DNA of 47,288 nt from Brumimicrobium sp051745635 (GCA_051745635.1 JBNJEH010000020.1:1-47288); one strand, 5' to 3'. Counted from the stretch's first letter, positions 16,263 through 25,993 are shown. Notes: generated from the sequence alone by a model not told the origin. Numbers and translations: made by a program.

Positions 16263-17321
16263 TTACCTACCTGAAAGATACGTCCGCCAGCGTTCTACAA
16301 CGCGCTCAAAACTTTCCGGAAGTGGTGAGTCAAAACGCATGAACACATTGTTTTTCGGATGTTCAAAACCTAACGTTTTCGCATGTAAAGCCTGACCGTC
16401 GAGCAGTGCAAAGTTGTTCTCGATAAACTGCCGATATTTTGAGAATGTCGTGCCCTTTAAAATGCGGTTACCACCATATTCCAAATCGTTGAATAAAGGA
16501 TGTCCGATATATTTCATGTGTACCCGAATTTGATGTGTACGCCCCGTTTCCAGCTTGCATTCAACCAGGGTCACATAACCGAAACGTTCTAAAACCTTGT
16601 AATTCGTCACAGCATGTTTTCCATAATCGCCTTCTGGAAAAACGGTCATCACTTTGCGATTTTTTGGGGATCGCCCCAGATGACCCTCGATGCGCCCTTC
16701 GTCATCCTTGACGTCGCCCCAAACGAGTGCATAATATTTTCGCTCTGTCGATCGGTCATAAAATTGTTTCGCCAAATTCGTGAGTGCGTGCTCCGTTTTT
16801 GCAATCACCATTAAACCAGTGGTGTGTTTATCCAAACGGTGAACGAGCCCTGGTCGTCCAAAATAATCATTCGGGAGTTCGGGCAGTTGTTCAAAATGAT
16901 GTAGCAGTGCATTGACCATCGTCCCAGAATAATTTCCGTAACCGGGATGTACGACCATGTTCGAAGCTTTGTTGACGACTACCAGGTCATCATCCTCGTA
17001 ATGAATGTCAAGCGGAATATCTTGTGGAATCAACTCCAGTTCGCGCACTGGATAAGGTAAGACGATCGAAATAATATCTTCGGGCTTTACTTTATAGTTC
17101 TGTTTAACTGGCAGGTCGTTGACTAAAATATTCCCGTTTTTCGCCGCTACCTGAATTTTATTGCGCGATGTATTCGGCATTCGGTCCATCAAAAATTTAT
17201 CGATGCGCAACACCTCCTGTCCACTGTCGGCTGTAAATTTGTAATGCTCAAACAATTCTTCCCTGTCTTGCTCTGCATCTTGAGCATTTTGGTTTTCGGT
17301 ACTTTCTGACGGTTTGACCAT
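16263..17321 (-). CDS. rluD: RluA-family 23S rRNA pseudouridine synthase (RluD-like)
   Basis: Isomerises uridine to pseudouridine in rRNA. A 352-residue protein with an acidic, disordered N-terminus (1-25), an S4 RNA-binding domain (about 38-95, including KFLMDRMPNTSRNKIQ) and the catalytic domain with HRLDKHTTGL, in which Asp164 is the nucleophile. GRTHQIRVHMKYIGHPLFND and LDGQALHAKTLGFEHP are the later family motifs. The S4 domain favours RluD over RluA, though RluC remains possible. Its ATG overlaps the stop of the upstream T9SS cargo gene by one base (TAATG). The three-gene run PASTA-cargo-rluD is probably one transcript. Confidence 0.92.
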   Translation of the reverse strand: MVKPSESTENQNAQDAEQDREELFEHYKFTADSGQEVLRIDKFLMDRMPNTSRNKIQVAAKNGNILVNDLPVKQNYKVKPEDIISIVLPYPVRELELIPQDIPLDIHYEDDDLVVVNKASNMVVHPGYGNYSGTMVNALLHHFEQLPELPNDYFGRPGLVHRLDKHTTGLMVIAKTEHALTNLAKQFYDRSTERKYYALVWGDVKDDEGRIEGHLGRSPKNRKVMTVFPEGDYGKHAVTNYKVLERFGYVTLVECKLETGRTHQIRVHMKYIGHPLFNDLEYGGNRILKGTTFSKYRQFIENNFALLDGQALHAKTLGFEHPKNNVFMRFDSPLPESFERVVERWRTYLSGR

Positions 17322-19567
17322 TATTGTATAATCAGCTTTTTATTGATAATCTGGTTGTTGTCCCCCTGCAATTTCACAAAATAAACACCTTTGTTCAAGT
17401 GACTGACATCCACTGGAGTGTTGAGCGATGTTGACATCAGTACTTCCTGACCGCGGGCGTTAAAAATAGTTATGCGATCCACTGTTCCCGAAGAAGTCGT
17501 GACCTGAATGCTTTCCGCAGCCGGGTTGGGGAATATTTTTGCCTCGATGGTTGCAGGTTTTGATGACGTGTAAGTGGGGATGTCCAGCAGATAGTCCATT
17601 TTACTGGTCACCATCGGTCGCATCATGACTGCTCCTGGAAAACTTGCGTTATTCCAGTTATTACCGCCGTCGACGCTCCAGAATATGCGGTCGGAAACGT
17701 CGTGATTCTTATCAAAACCAATGTTCAGACGTTCTTCATCAATTTGTCGCATGCCTATGTAAAAAGTTTCGTCAACCGCTACTTTCATGGTGTCCTTAAA
17801 ATAATAGATAGTAAATTTATTGCGGTCACTCGTGTATTTAGGTTGGCGGGGAAAGAAAAACTCGTCTTCATAGACCAGGTCGCCGGGTTGCCCGTTGTTA
17901 TCTTCCCAAACGGAAAGGAGAAACAAATTGCCAGAAACATCGACGACGGAAGGGACAAAATGAATTTTTATACCGACGAGAGAGTCGGGTTGGTAGGCAT
18001 CGAAACGATAGGCGAGAAGACCTTGTTCACCCGTGACACCATAAGCTTTTTCTGCCGTTCCGTCATCGTAGGCGTAATAATTTTCAAATCGCTGTTCGCC
18101 AAAAGTGGAGTCGTTTTCCGCGTAATTGGGAAATTGAGCATTTGCACTCGCCTCCCAATTGAATACGGCAGAAGTATCATTGGGTAAATTTGCATCGTAG
18201 GAATATCCTGTGGAAAAATCGTGCAGACTGGAATAGGTCGTTCGCGGAGCATAATTGATGTTGCCTCCCGAGAGGGTCGATGCATTTAAGGTGAAACTGC
18301 CTTCTAAATTCTCTTCATATAAAATATCTACATTTCCATTCTGATTGTTCTCGGTCAGTTCACTATTGTTGCGCACCGTGATTGAAACCTCGTCACTCAT
18401 TTTATCATTGGGCTGATTTCTGTAATGTTTCCAGGGCACCGCAGTGTAGTCTTTTAAGAGCGAAGAGATCGGATAGACAAAAGCAAAATCTTTAAATAAG
18501 GTGTCTTGATAGCCCGATAATGCGCGGAAATTTACGTAGTCAATGTGGAAATGATCGATCCCTCCAGCCAGTGACCCGTAATTCATAAAGCGAAACTGAA
18601 AGCCTTTCTCAAAATAATCGGGATCAGTGACGGGCAAATGGACGACTTCCCAACCCGACTCGGATCCTCCGGGGGCGCGCCAAACGCGATTCCACTCCTG
18701 ATCAACGGGCGAGTAAAAATCCAGATAGAGCGAATCTGTTTCTTCGGGTTCGTCTCCGTATCCTTCGCGCTGAAGGAGAAAACTGAAGTACAGTGAATCG
18801 CCCGGCGACTCAATCGACAGATCCATTGGTTTTGCGTAAAGCGTGTCTGCTGTTCCGAGATTTGTACTGCCGAAGCTGTAGGGGTAACCCGAAGCGTCGA
18901 GTCCGTCAAAACTCACCACGCCCAGTGTCCAGGGAGCAACGGCGAAACGGTAGTTGTGATAAGCCAGATCGTTGAGCCACAGTTTCGAAGGTTCATTAAT
19001 TGATTTGACAAATATGCGCGCTGAATCTTGCTGAAAATAAGGGTCTTCAACCCAAACAGTGTCAACGGTGTTGGCGCCGTCATTAATCGTGTCGAATGTG
19101 TTGTAGGGCGGATAACCATAATTCGGTATATGATCAGGTGGATAGCTGCTCAGGTCGTCGTAGATAAACCGCACCGAATCATAGTAATGAAGTATGGTTG
19201 TATCGGCCTGAGCATCGTACTCCGACCGGTATGTTTTTTGATCTGAAAATTCACTTTGGGGTGCCAGTGGCGTTTGCAGGTTTTCATCCAGCATGCGATA
19301 ATAGAGCGTATCGGAAACGTTACTTCCACTGAAATTGGTTGCGTACTGCTGAAATTTATTTTGTGAAAACTCATCAAAAAAAGGCAATGTCAGGGTGTCT
19401 GTGAGATATACAAAAGTACTGTCAAAGCTATTCGCCAATGCCTTGGTTTCAGCAGCGTGATTCGTTTGGTGGTCAAAAAGATCGGGATTCGCTAGTATAG
19501 GACCTTCACCGTCCTGAGCGTTGACCAACGCGGGTAATAACAAAATGAATAGACCGAGGTACTTCAT
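17321..19567 (-). CDS. T9SS type A C-terminal sorting domain protein
   Basis: A 748-residue secreted protein. It has a signal peptide (MKYLGLFILLLPALVNAQ) and a long beta-rich region without catalytic motifs I recognise. The C-terminal sorting domain of about 70 residues contains IFPNPAAESIQV, ITIFNARGQEVL and LNKGVYFVKLQG, ending in KKLIIQ. This domain directs export through the T9SS and attachment or release at the cell surface. The open frame begins at a TTG at 19579, but the ATG at 19567 directly precedes the signal peptide and follows the PASTA gene stop by 14 bases. Being between a PASTA protein and rluD suggests co-expression, not a shared function. Confidence 0.88.
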   Translation of the reverse strand: MKYLGLFILLLPALVNAQDGEGPILANPDLFDHQTNHAAETKALANSFDSTFVYLTDTLTLPFFDEFSQNKFQQYATNFSGSNVSDTLYYRMLDENLQTPLAPQSEFSDQKTYRSEYDAQADTTILHYYDSVRFIYDDLSSYPPDHIPNYGYPPYNTFDTINDGANTVDTVWVEDPYFQQDSARIFVKSINEPSKLWLNDLAYHNYRFAVAPWTLGVVSFDGLDASGYPYSFGSTNLGTADTLYAKPMDLSIESPGDSLYFSFLLQREGYGDEPEETDSLYLDFYSPVDQEWNRVWRAPGGSESGWEVVHLPVTDPDYFEKGFQFRFMNYGSLAGGIDHFHIDYVNFRALSGYQDTLFKDFAFVYPISSLLKDYTAVPWKHYRNQPNDKMSDEVSITVRNNSELTENNQNGNVDILYEENLEGSFTLNASTLSGGNINYAPRTTYSSLHDFSTGYSYDANLPNDTSAVFNWEASANAQFPNYAENDSTFGEQRFENYYAYDDGTAEKAYGVTGEQGLLAYRFDAYQPDSLVGIKIHFVPSVVDVSGNLFLLSVWEDNNGQPGDLVYEDEFFFPRQPKYTSDRNKFTIYYFKDTMKVAVDETFYIGMRQIDEERLNIGFDKNHDVSDRIFWSVDGGNNWNNASFPGAVMMRPMVTSKMDYLLDIPTYTSSKPATIEAKIFPNPAAESIQVTTSSGTVDRITIFNARGQEVLMSTSLNTPVDVSHLNKGVYFVKLQGDNNQIINKKLIIQ

Positions 19568-19581
19568 AGTATTCAGCAAAA

Positions 19582-20376
19582 TTATTGTTCAGGAGCGGCA
19601 AAAACTGTTATTGTAGACCCTTGAGGCACTTTGCTACTGTCTATCGCTACGGGCGTTTGTTTATGGATTTTTGCCTGCAAACTATCCTCCTGTGTTAAAC
19701 AATTGTTGTACACAGGAAAAAGTCTCAACCCCTCAATACCATTCAAACGATCGTCCGCTTCTTTTATTGTCAGTCCTTTGAGTTTGGGAACGTTAATCAT
19801 GTCTTCGTTGGAAGATCTTTTACCCACAGTTAACTCGATGACTGAGTTGATGGGAAGCCGTTGATCTTCACTCATGGGTTGCCCCTGATATTGCTGATCC
19901 ATAACACTTCCCTGATCTTCATTGCTGGCAACGTATTCGATGCGGGTGCGCAATCCTTTTGTGGTGAGCATGGCTTCTGCAAAACGTTGACTTTTACTCA
20001 CCACCATCGGTACGGTAACGAGTCGTGTTCGCTTAGAAACGCGCACGCGGATAGTGCGACCGGATTTCACCTTGAGGCCCGAAGAATCGGTCGCCATCGG
20101 TTTTTGGTACAAGATTGTTCCCTCCACGAGGTTGGGGTTGTAAATAGAATCGATGATTTCGTATTTGAGGTCTCTATTGCCGATCAAAGCAGGGATATCC
20201 CCAACTTTATTTTCAACGAGATTGGGGACAGTGATGGCTTCACCCAATTTCGTATAACTGTTAAAGTAAGTCATCGTTCCCCAGATAATACCCACCCAGA
20301 CAATCAGAATCAACAGAAAGTTGATCCAAAACTTTTTACTGATCAAAAAGTTGCCGAGTTTTTTTAAAAAGCGCAT
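19582..20376 (-). CDS. PASTA-domain membrane protein
   Basis: A 264-residue protein with a short basic cytoplasmic N-terminus, one transmembrane helix (FWINFLLILIVWVGIIWGTMTYF, about 16-38) and three PASTA repeats in the periplasm: TVPNLVENKVGDIPALI, TVPMVVSKSQRFAEAML and NVPKLKGLTIKEADDRL. PASTA repeats bind peptidoglycan or beta-lactam-like ligands in kinases and PBPs, but no kinase or transpeptidase domain is attached here. It lies divergent from the D-Ala-D-Ala ligase gene, which fits a wall-linked role. A -7 box at 20405-20412 precedes the start. Confidence 0.9.
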   Translation of the reverse strand: MRFLKKLGNFLISKKFWINFLLILIVWVGIIWGTMTYFNSYTKLGEAITVPNLVENKVGDIPALIGNRDLKYEIIDSIYNPNLVEGTILYQKPMATDSSGLKVKSGRTIRVRVSKRTRLVTVPMVVSKSQRFAEAMLTTKGLRTRIEYVASNEDQGSVMDQQYQGQPMSEDQRLPINSVIELTVGKRSSNEDMINVPKLKGLTIKEADDRLNGIEGLRLFPVYNNCLTQEDSLQAKIHKQTPVAIDSSKVPQGSTITVFAAPEQ

Positions 20377-20404
20377 ATACGTTTTGTTAAATACGTCAAT
20401 GGAG

Positions 20405-20412
20405 CAAAACTA
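20405..20412 (-). promoter_or_regulatory. -7 promoter box for the PASTA-cargo-rluD operon
   Basis: Read on the minus strand the sequence is TAGTTTTG, an exact TAnnTTTG match, 28 bases before the PASTA gene ATG. No TTG was found at the expected upstream spacing. Confidence 0.4.
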
Positions 20413-20528
20413 ATGAAATTTAAAGTAATTGTATTTATTTCGTTTTTAAAAACCGGATGCTTATAACTTTTTTTGATTGTGCATCTTCAAATGAGATTTT
20501 GCCATTATTTTGCAGATAAATTCGCGAA

Positions 20529-21509
20529 ATGATAAATATTGGAATTTTTTGTGGGGGCTATTCGTCCGAATTTGATATCTCCATGCGCAGTGCTGGCATG
20601 ATTCTGGATCATGTCAACGGTGGTGAATACAATGCTTTTTTGGTAGAAGTTAATGAGGAAGGATGGTTTGCTCACTACAAGGGTGAAAAATGTGCTGTTG
20701 ATCTCTCGGATTTTTCTTTCGGAGACGGAGCAGGTCAAGTCACAAAGATTGACCTTGCGCATGTTTATATTCATGGCGATCCCGGAGAAAACGGAAAACT
20801 CCAGGCCTATTTTGAAATGAAAAAATTGCCTTTTGTGAATAGCAGTGCATTGTCTTCTGAACTTTCTTTTGACAAATGGTTTTGTAATCAGTTTTTGAAG
20901 GGATTCAATATTCCTGTGGCGGAGTCCGTTCTGCTCACGAAGAATAAATCCTTTCGTACGAGCGCTATTGTGGATCAGTTGGGTTTACCTTTGTTTGTGA
21001 AGCCGGCAGACTCCGGATCGAGCTATGGAATTTCCAAAGTATATGCTGCAGAAGAGCTCGAACCAGCCATTGCAGAAGCTTTCCGGGAAGGAAGAACGGT
21101 CTTGTGCGAGGCGTTCCTGGAGGGAACAGAAGTGACTTGCGCCGTTTATGAAACGGAATCGGGTGTTCAAACACTTCCCTGTACAGAAATAGTATCCCAA
21201 ACAGACTTTTTTGATTATGAAGCGAAATACCTCGGGAAATCCGACGAGATAACCCCGGCGCGCATCACAGACGACATGACTCATCGTATTCAGTCGCTCA
21301 CCAAAGAGATTTACCAGTTGCTGCAAATGCGCTCCCTTGCTCGCGTAGATTTTATGATCGTAGACGGGACTCCTCATGTCATTGAAGTGAACAGTACGCC
21401 TGGGTTTTCACCTGCTTCACTGGTACCCAAGATGCTGGAATCTGCCAATATCTCAATCGCCGAATTCTGGACCGCGATTTACCGTTTCGAACGCGCCCGA
21501 TTCAGTTAA
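20529..21509 (+). CDS. ddl: D-alanine--D-alanine ligase
   Basis: ATP-grasp enzyme that joins two D-alanines for peptidoglycan precursor synthesis in the cytoplasm. The 326 residues include the N-terminal IGIFCGGYSSEFDISMRSA, with the Glu-Ser pair of the first substrate site changed in local context (SSEFDIS). They also include the ATP-grasp loop PLFVKPADSGSSYGISKV, CEAFLEGTEVTCAVYE and the metal-binding end HVIEVNSTPGFSPASLVP. Length is normal. It is divergent from the PASTA gene with about 150 bases between. It stands alone on its strand; the next gene converges from the other side. Confidence 0.96.
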   Translation: MINIGIFCGGYSSEFDISMRSAGMILDHVNGGEYNAFLVEVNEEGWFAHYKGEKCAVDLSDFSFGDGAGQVTKIDLAHVYIHGDPGENGKLQAYFEMKKLPFVNSSALSSELSFDKWFCNQFLKGFNIPVAESVLLTKNKSFRTSAIVDQLGLPLFVKPADSGSSYGISKVYAAEELEPAIAEAFREGRTVLCEAFLEGTEVTCAVYETESGVQTLPCTEIVSQTDFFDYEAKYLGKSDEITPARITDDMTHRIQSLTKEIYQLLQMRSLARVDFMIVDGTPHVIEVNSTPGFSPASLVPKMLESANISIAEFWTAIYRFERARFS

Positions 21510-21561
21510 TGCGGTTTCTAAAAAATGAATTGTATCACAAAGCTTTGGGAACTTGGCTTTT

Positions 21562-21873
21562 TTATAAAAACCCAAGCTCTAATTTGGCCTCTTCACTGAT
21601 CATCTCCTTATCCCAGGGCGGATCAAATACAATATTCACTTTCGCCGATTCTACACCGTCTACAGCGGCCACCTTGTCTTCGACTTCTTTCGGCAATGAT
21701 TCCGCTACTGGACAGTTCGGCGACGTAAGGGTCATTTCGATATCCACGTGTTGGTCGGGATTGATTTTTACTTCATATATAAGCCCTAACTCGTATACGT
21801 CGACCGGGATTTCAGGGTCGTAAATCGTCTTGAGTACGTTAATAATTGTATCTTCTAATCCTGCATCGCTCAT
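21562..21873 (-). CDS. SufT-like DUF59/MIP18 family Fe-S assembly protein
   Basis: A 103-residue cytoplasmic protein with the DUF59 signature: VLKTIYDPEIPVDVYELGLIYEV near the start, then MTLTSPNCPVAESLPKEVE with the conserved Cys, and NIVFDPPWDKEMISEEAKLELG at the end. The family helps Fe-S cluster maturation or carriage. The frame extends to 21891, but MSDAGLED at 21873 is the natural start. It is transcribed away from the suf genes across a shared regulatory region of about 200 bases; in other Bacteroidota the homologue is often inside the suf operon. Confidence 0.92.
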   Translation of the reverse strand: MSDAGLEDTIINVLKTIYDPEIPVDVYELGLIYEVKINPDQHVDIEMTLTSPNCPVAESLPKEVEDKVAAVDGVESAKVNIVFDPPWDKEMISEEAKLELGFL

Positions 21874-21981
21874 AGTTCTTACTTTTTGCAAATGTACAAC
21901 AAGTAAAAAAACAAATCGAACATCATTATTGTTTTAAGTTGACAAATGAAAAAGAATCGCTTAAAATAAGCGTTTAATTTT

Positions 21982-22013
21982 TTTGTTCATATACCATAAA
22001 TTAGGTATTTTTG
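21982..22013 (+). promoter_or_regulatory. Promoter of the suf operon
   Basis: TTTG at 21982-21985 and TATTTTTG at 22006-22013 with 20 bases between match both Bacteroidota boxes exactly. Transcription from about 22020 gives a leader of about 50 bases before sufA. The leader holds an imperfect A/T-rich dyad (TTAAATTAAG...CTTTAA) around 22033-22058 that could be an operator, which is weak evidence. Confidence 0.65.
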
Positions 22014-22071
22014 CACTGTATTTGGTCTTTATTTAAATTAAGTCTAAATAACTTTAACAAAAATAAGAGCT

Positions 22072-22395
22072 ATGATAAAAGTTACAGAATCTGCACGAAA
22101 TCAAGCTGAACGCCTTATGAATGAGTCGGGTGTCGATGGTAGTTTCATCCGCGTTGGCGTGCAGGGTGGTGGTTGTTCGGGGTTGATGTACGACCTCGAC
22201 TTTGATCAGGAAGAACGAGAAGGTGATAAAATATTTGAAGACAACGGTGTTAAGATTGTTGTTGACAAAAAAAGTTTTTTATACCTCATGGGTACAACGC
22301 TGGATTATTCCGGCGGACTCAACGGAAAAGGGTTTGTATTTCAAAACCCGAATGCAGACCGAACATGTGGTTGTGGAGAGAGTTTCTCCATATAA
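22072..22395 (+). CDS. sufA: A-type Fe-S carrier (SufA/IscA/ErpA family)
   Basis: A 107-residue cytoplasmic carrier that receives Fe-S clusters from the SufBCD scaffold and passes them to apoproteins. The three ligand cysteines are Cys35 (GGGCSGLMY) and Cys99/Cys101 (RTCGCGESFSI). Length and motif spacing are standard. It is the first gene of the suf operon with a strong promoter upstream; sufB follows after 15 bases. The family does not separate SufA from IscA or ErpA by sequence alone; the name comes from its position. Confidence 0.95.
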   Translation: MIKVTESARNQAERLMNESGVDGSFIRVGVQGGGCSGLMYDLDFDQEEREGDKIFEDNGVKIVVDKKSFLYLMGTTLDYSGGLNGKGFVFQNPNADRTCGCGESFSI

Positions 22396-22410
22396 TTAAA
22401 AATTAAAGAT

Positions 22411-23856
22411 ATGAGTTATACTGAAGATGAATTAGCAAAAGATTTAGAAAGTCAGGAATATAAGTTTGGTTTTACTTCGGATTTTAAATCGGATAGAGCT
22501 CCGGATGGAATTAGTGAAGAAATCATTCGCTTCATTTCGGCCAAAAAGGAGGAGCCGGAATGGTTATTGGAAAAACGGTTGCAGGCCTATGAGGCATGGA
22601 CGCAAATGAAAGAACCTGAGTGGGCACACGTGCATTACGAAAAGCCAAGTTTTCAGGATATTTGCTATTACGCAGCGCCCGAACAAAAGAAAAAATATGA
22701 GAGTTGGGACGACGTGGATCCGGAGATGAAAGAAACCATGAACAAATTGGGGATATCCATGGAAGAGCAAAAGAAGCTGACCGGAACAGCCGTTGACTTC
22801 GTTATGGATTCGGTTTCTGTAGCTACCTCCTTTAAGAAAAAATTAAATGAGCTGGGGATTATTTTCTGCTCTTTTTCTGAAGCTGTTCAGGAATATCCTG
22901 AACTCGTCAAAGAGCACATGGGAACGGTCGTGCCGCATCAGGATAATTTTTATGCTGCATTGAATAGTGCCGTTTTTACGGATGGCTCTTTCTGTTATAT
23001 TCCTGAAGGTGTTACATGTCCGATGGAGTTGTCGACCTATTTCCGTATCAATGAGAGTGGAACAGGACAGTTTGAACGAACGCTGGTAGTAGCCGAGAAA
23101 GGTTCTCATGTTTCTTATCTGGAAGGATGCACTGCTCCCATGCGTGATGAAAATCAATTGCACGCGGCAGTGGTAGAGCTCATCGCAAAAGATGATGCCG
23201 AGATCAAATATTCTACCGTACAAAACTGGTATCCTGGTGATAAAGACGGAAAAGGCGGGGTATATAATTTTGTTACAAAGCGTGGACTTTGCGAAACGAA
23301 TGCGAAAATTTCCTGGACGCAGGTGGAGACGGGGTCTGCTGTAACCTGGAAATACCCTTCTTGTATCTTGAAAGGAGATAACTCTACCGGCGAGTTTTAC
23401 TCGGTGGCAGTAACGAACAATTATCAACAAGCGGACACCGGAACGAAAATGGTGCACCTCGGAAAGAATACGAAAAGTACAATTATATCTAAAGGGATTT
23501 CTGCCGGTCAATCGGAAAATTCCTACAGAGGTCTCGTGCAGATTCACCCAAAAGCCGAAAATGCGCGCAACTTTTCTCAATGTGATTCTTTGTTAATGAC
23601 CGATCGTTCGGGAGCGCATACTTTCCCGTACATCGAATGCAAAAACAATTCTGCAAAGATTGAACACGAGGCCACGACTTCGAAAATTGGCGAGGATCAG
23701 ATATTTTATTGTAAACAACGCGGAATAGATGAAGAAAAAGCGATCGGATTGATCGTCAATGGTTATTGTAAAGAGGTTTTGAACAAACTGCCCATGGAAT
23801 TTGCCGTGGAGGCACAGAAATTACTCGAAATCTCACTCGAAAATTCAGTAGGATAA
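22411..23856 (+). CDS. sufB: Fe-S cluster assembly scaffold SufB
   Basis: The scaffold subunit of the SufBC2D complex on which clusters are built. The 481 residues have the beta-helix core and the C-terminal region ECKNNSAKIEHEATTSKIGE, then DQIFYCKQRGIDEEKAIGLIVNGYC and FAVEAQKLLEISLENSVG. These carry the conserved Cys and Glu implicated in cluster formation. Length is standard. It lies between sufA and sufC with short A-rich gaps of 15 and 21 bases. Confidence 0.98.
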   Translation: MSYTEDELAKDLESQEYKFGFTSDFKSDRAPDGISEEIIRFISAKKEEPEWLLEKRLQAYEAWTQMKEPEWAHVHYEKPSFQDICYYAAPEQKKKYESWDDVDPEMKETMNKLGISMEEQKKLTGTAVDFVMDSVSVATSFKKKLNELGIIFCSFSEAVQEYPELVKEHMGTVVPHQDNFYAALNSAVFTDGSFCYIPEGVTCPMELSTYFRINESGTGQFERTLVVAEKGSHVSYLEGCTAPMRDENQLHAAVVELIAKDDAEIKYSTVQNWYPGDKDGKGGVYNFVTKRGLCETNAKISWTQVETGSAVTWKYPSCILKGDNSTGEFYSVAVTNNYQQADTGTKMVHLGKNTKSTIISKGISAGQSENSYRGLVQIHPKAENARNFSQCDSLLMTDRSGAHTFPYIECKNNSAKIEHEATTSKIGEDQIFYCKQRGIDEEKAIGLIVNGYCKEVLNKLPMEFAVEAQKLLEISLENSVG

Positions 23857-23877
23857 AAAATTTAAAAAATCAAAACA

Positions 23878-24636
23878 ATGTTAACGATTAAGAATTTACA
23901 CGCCTCAGTAGAAGAGGGAGCAGAAATATTGAAGGGCTTGAACATGGAGGTGAATGCCGGTGAGGTACACGCGATCATGGGGCCAAATGGAGCTGGAAAA
24001 TCAACGTTGGCTGCTGTATTGGCAGGAAAAGAAGGCTACGAAATTACTCAGGGCGAAGTGAGCTTTGACGGAAAAGATTTGCTGGAATTGGAAACCGAAG
24101 ATCGCGCTAAAGAAGGAATGTTTCTCGCTTTTCAGTACCCTGTTGAAATTCCGGGGGTATCGAATGTTAACTTTCTGAGAACAGCACTGAACGAAATTCG
24201 CGAATACAGAGGAGAGGACGCCCTGGATGCCAAAGATTTTATGGCGCGCGTTCGCAAATCTTCTGAAATTGTGAACCTCGACCCTAAACTGGCGAGCCGA
24301 TCTGTTAATGCCGGTTTTTCAGGTGGAGAAAAGAAACGCAACGAGATCTTCCAAATGGCTATGCTCGAACCGAAGCTTTCTATTCTGGATGAGACAGATT
24401 CCGGGTTGGATATCGATGCGTTGAAAGTGGTTTCAGACGGGGTCAACAAGTTGAGGTCGAAAGACAACGCAGTGATCATTATCACGCACTACCAGCGTTT
24501 GTTGGATTATATTACGCCTGATTATGTGCACGTATTGGCCGATGGCAAAATTGTGAAGACCGGACCAAAAGAATTGGCGCTCGAACTGGAGGAGAAAGGT
24601 TATGATTGGTTGAACGAGGAAAAAGAAACCGTATAA
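23878..24636 (+). CDS. sufC: Fe-S assembly ATPase SufC
   Basis: ABC-type ATPase that drives conformational change in the SufB-SufD scaffold; it is soluble, not a transporter. The 252 residues include Walker A GPNGAGKST (35-43), the signature FSGGEKKR (147-154) and Walker B SILDETDSGLD with Glu172, which reads DETDSGLD as is typical of SufC. ITHYQRLLDYI contains the switch His. sufD starts 3 bases after its stop, implying coupled translation. Confidence 0.98.
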   Translation: MLTIKNLHASVEEGAEILKGLNMEVNAGEVHAIMGPNGAGKSTLAAVLAGKEGYEITQGEVSFDGKDLLELETEDRAKEGMFLAFQYPVEIPGVSNVNFLRTALNEIREYRGEDALDAKDFMARVRKSSEIVNLDPKLASRSVNAGFSGGEKKRNEIFQMAMLEPKLSILDETDSGLDIDALKVVSDGVNKLRSKDNAVIIITHYQRLLDYITPDYVHVLADGKIVKTGPKELALELEEKGYDWLNEEKETV

Positions 24637-24639
24637 TTT

Positions 24640-25896
24640 ATGGAAGTTGCAGCAGAGAATAAGGTGTTGAGTTTCGTCAGTGGCTGGGAACGGCCCGCGG
24701 AAGAAAATGCCGTGCGCAAGGAAGCGCTACAAGCACTAAATGCCATGGAGTTTCCAACTACGCGCGTAGAAGACTGGAAATACACCCGCGTTGGCAAAAT
24801 TACGAAGCGTTCATTTAAGCAATGGAATACGGCGGTTGACATCTCACCCTACATTATTGAAGGATTGGACGCTCATCAACTTGTTTTCGTCAACGGTTAT
24901 TATCGCGAGGATTTATCAGCTATCAAAAATGATGATGCACTTACTATACATGCGGTAGACAACCTCGATGATGAATACTACGGCAAGATGGTCGAAGATG
25001 TCGACGAGAATGTTTTTTCGTTGATGAACAAGGCCTACTCGAATGGCGGTGTATTCTTGCACGTAGCGAAGCAAATGAAGGCTCAGCACCCCATACACAT
25101 GATACATGTGCTGACAGGAGATGAGGTCGTCGCCAATCCGCGGCATTTTATTCGCGTTGAACAAGGTGCAAAGGCAGAGGTCGTCACAACTTTTCAGTCT
25201 GAAAAAGCAGAGCAGTCCTTCTCAAATGTAGTGATGGAAGGGCATTTAGAGGCAAATGCTCACCTGAGAATCCACAAAGTTCAGACAGAAGCTAAAGACT
25301 GTTTCCATATTGCGAATGAATTATTCGTTCAGGACGAAGGCAGTGAGTTTTTGATCAATACGGTCACGACCGGGAGCCGCCTGACCCGAAATGGGCTCAA
25401 CGTGATTGTGGAAGGCGAAAATTGCCATACGGAAATGAATGGTGCATACCTGGGAACCGAACGCCAGCACCTCGATAATCACACGTTGATTGATCAGTTG
25501 TACAGTAATTGTACTTCAAGTGAAACGTACAAAGGTGTGATGGACGACAAATCAGTTGGCGTCTTTAACGGTAAAGTGATCGTTCGGCAAGACGCTCAAA
25601 AAATTGAAGCTTACCAATCCAACGGAAATATATTGCTTTCGAAAGAGGCTACTGTCAATTCAAAACCAGAGCTGGAGATTTATGCAGACGACGTGCGCTG
25701 TTCACACGGTTCTACTACGGGACAACTGGACGAGGATGCACTGTTTTATCTGCGCACCAGAGGAATCTCTGAAAAGAATGCCCGCAATTTGTTGGTGGCG
25801 GCCTTCATCGGAGATGTTTTGGAGAAGATTGACGTTAAACCCTTGCGAAAGGCTGTAGATGAACATTTCTTAAACGAGTTTGGTTGGGAGTTTTAG
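24640..25896 (+). CDS. sufD: Fe-S cluster assembly protein SufD
   Basis: Partner of SufB in the SufBC2D scaffold. A 418-residue protein with an N-terminal helical part (PTTRVEDWKYTRVGKITKR) and the beta-helix core. The C-terminal EIYADDVRCSHGSTTGQLDEDALFYLRTRGI segment includes the conserved CSHGAT-like motif with the His implicated in iron entry. It ends RKAVDEHFLNEFGWEF. The next gene on this strand has its own promoter and is not a standard suf gene. Confidence 0.97.
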   Translation: MEVAAENKVLSFVSGWERPAEENAVRKEALQALNAMEFPTTRVEDWKYTRVGKITKRSFKQWNTAVDISPYIIEGLDAHQLVFVNGYYREDLSAIKNDDALTIHAVDNLDDEYYGKMVEDVDENVFSLMNKAYSNGGVFLHVAKQMKAQHPIHMIHVLTGDEVVANPRHFIRVEQGAKAEVVTTFQSEKAEQSFSNVVMEGHLEANAHLRIHKVQTEAKDCFHIANELFVQDEGSEFLINTVTTGSRLTRNGLNVIVEGENCHTEMNGAYLGTERQHLDNHTLIDQLYSNCTSSETYKGVMDDKSVGVFNGKVIVRQDAQKIEAYQSNGNILLSKEATVNSKPELEIYADDVRCSHGSTTGQLDEDALFYLRTRGISEKNARNLLVAAFIGDVLEKIDVKPLRKAVDEHFLNEFGWEF

Positions 25897-25940
25897 TTTT
25901 TAACAAATCGTCGGAAGGATGTGATTTTTGATAAAAGGTG

Positions 25941-25969
25941 TTGAGTGTGCTTTGCATTATGTATATTTG
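25941..25969 (+). promoter_or_regulatory. Promoter inside the suf locus, ahead of the DUF7793-like gene
   Basis: TTG at 25941-25943 and TATATTTG at 25962-25969 are 18 bases apart. The start of transcription would be near 25976, which excludes the upstream TTG at 25928 as the start codon and fits the ATG at 25994. Confidence 0.55.
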
Positions 25970-25993
25970 AAATGCGCTAAACAACATTTTATC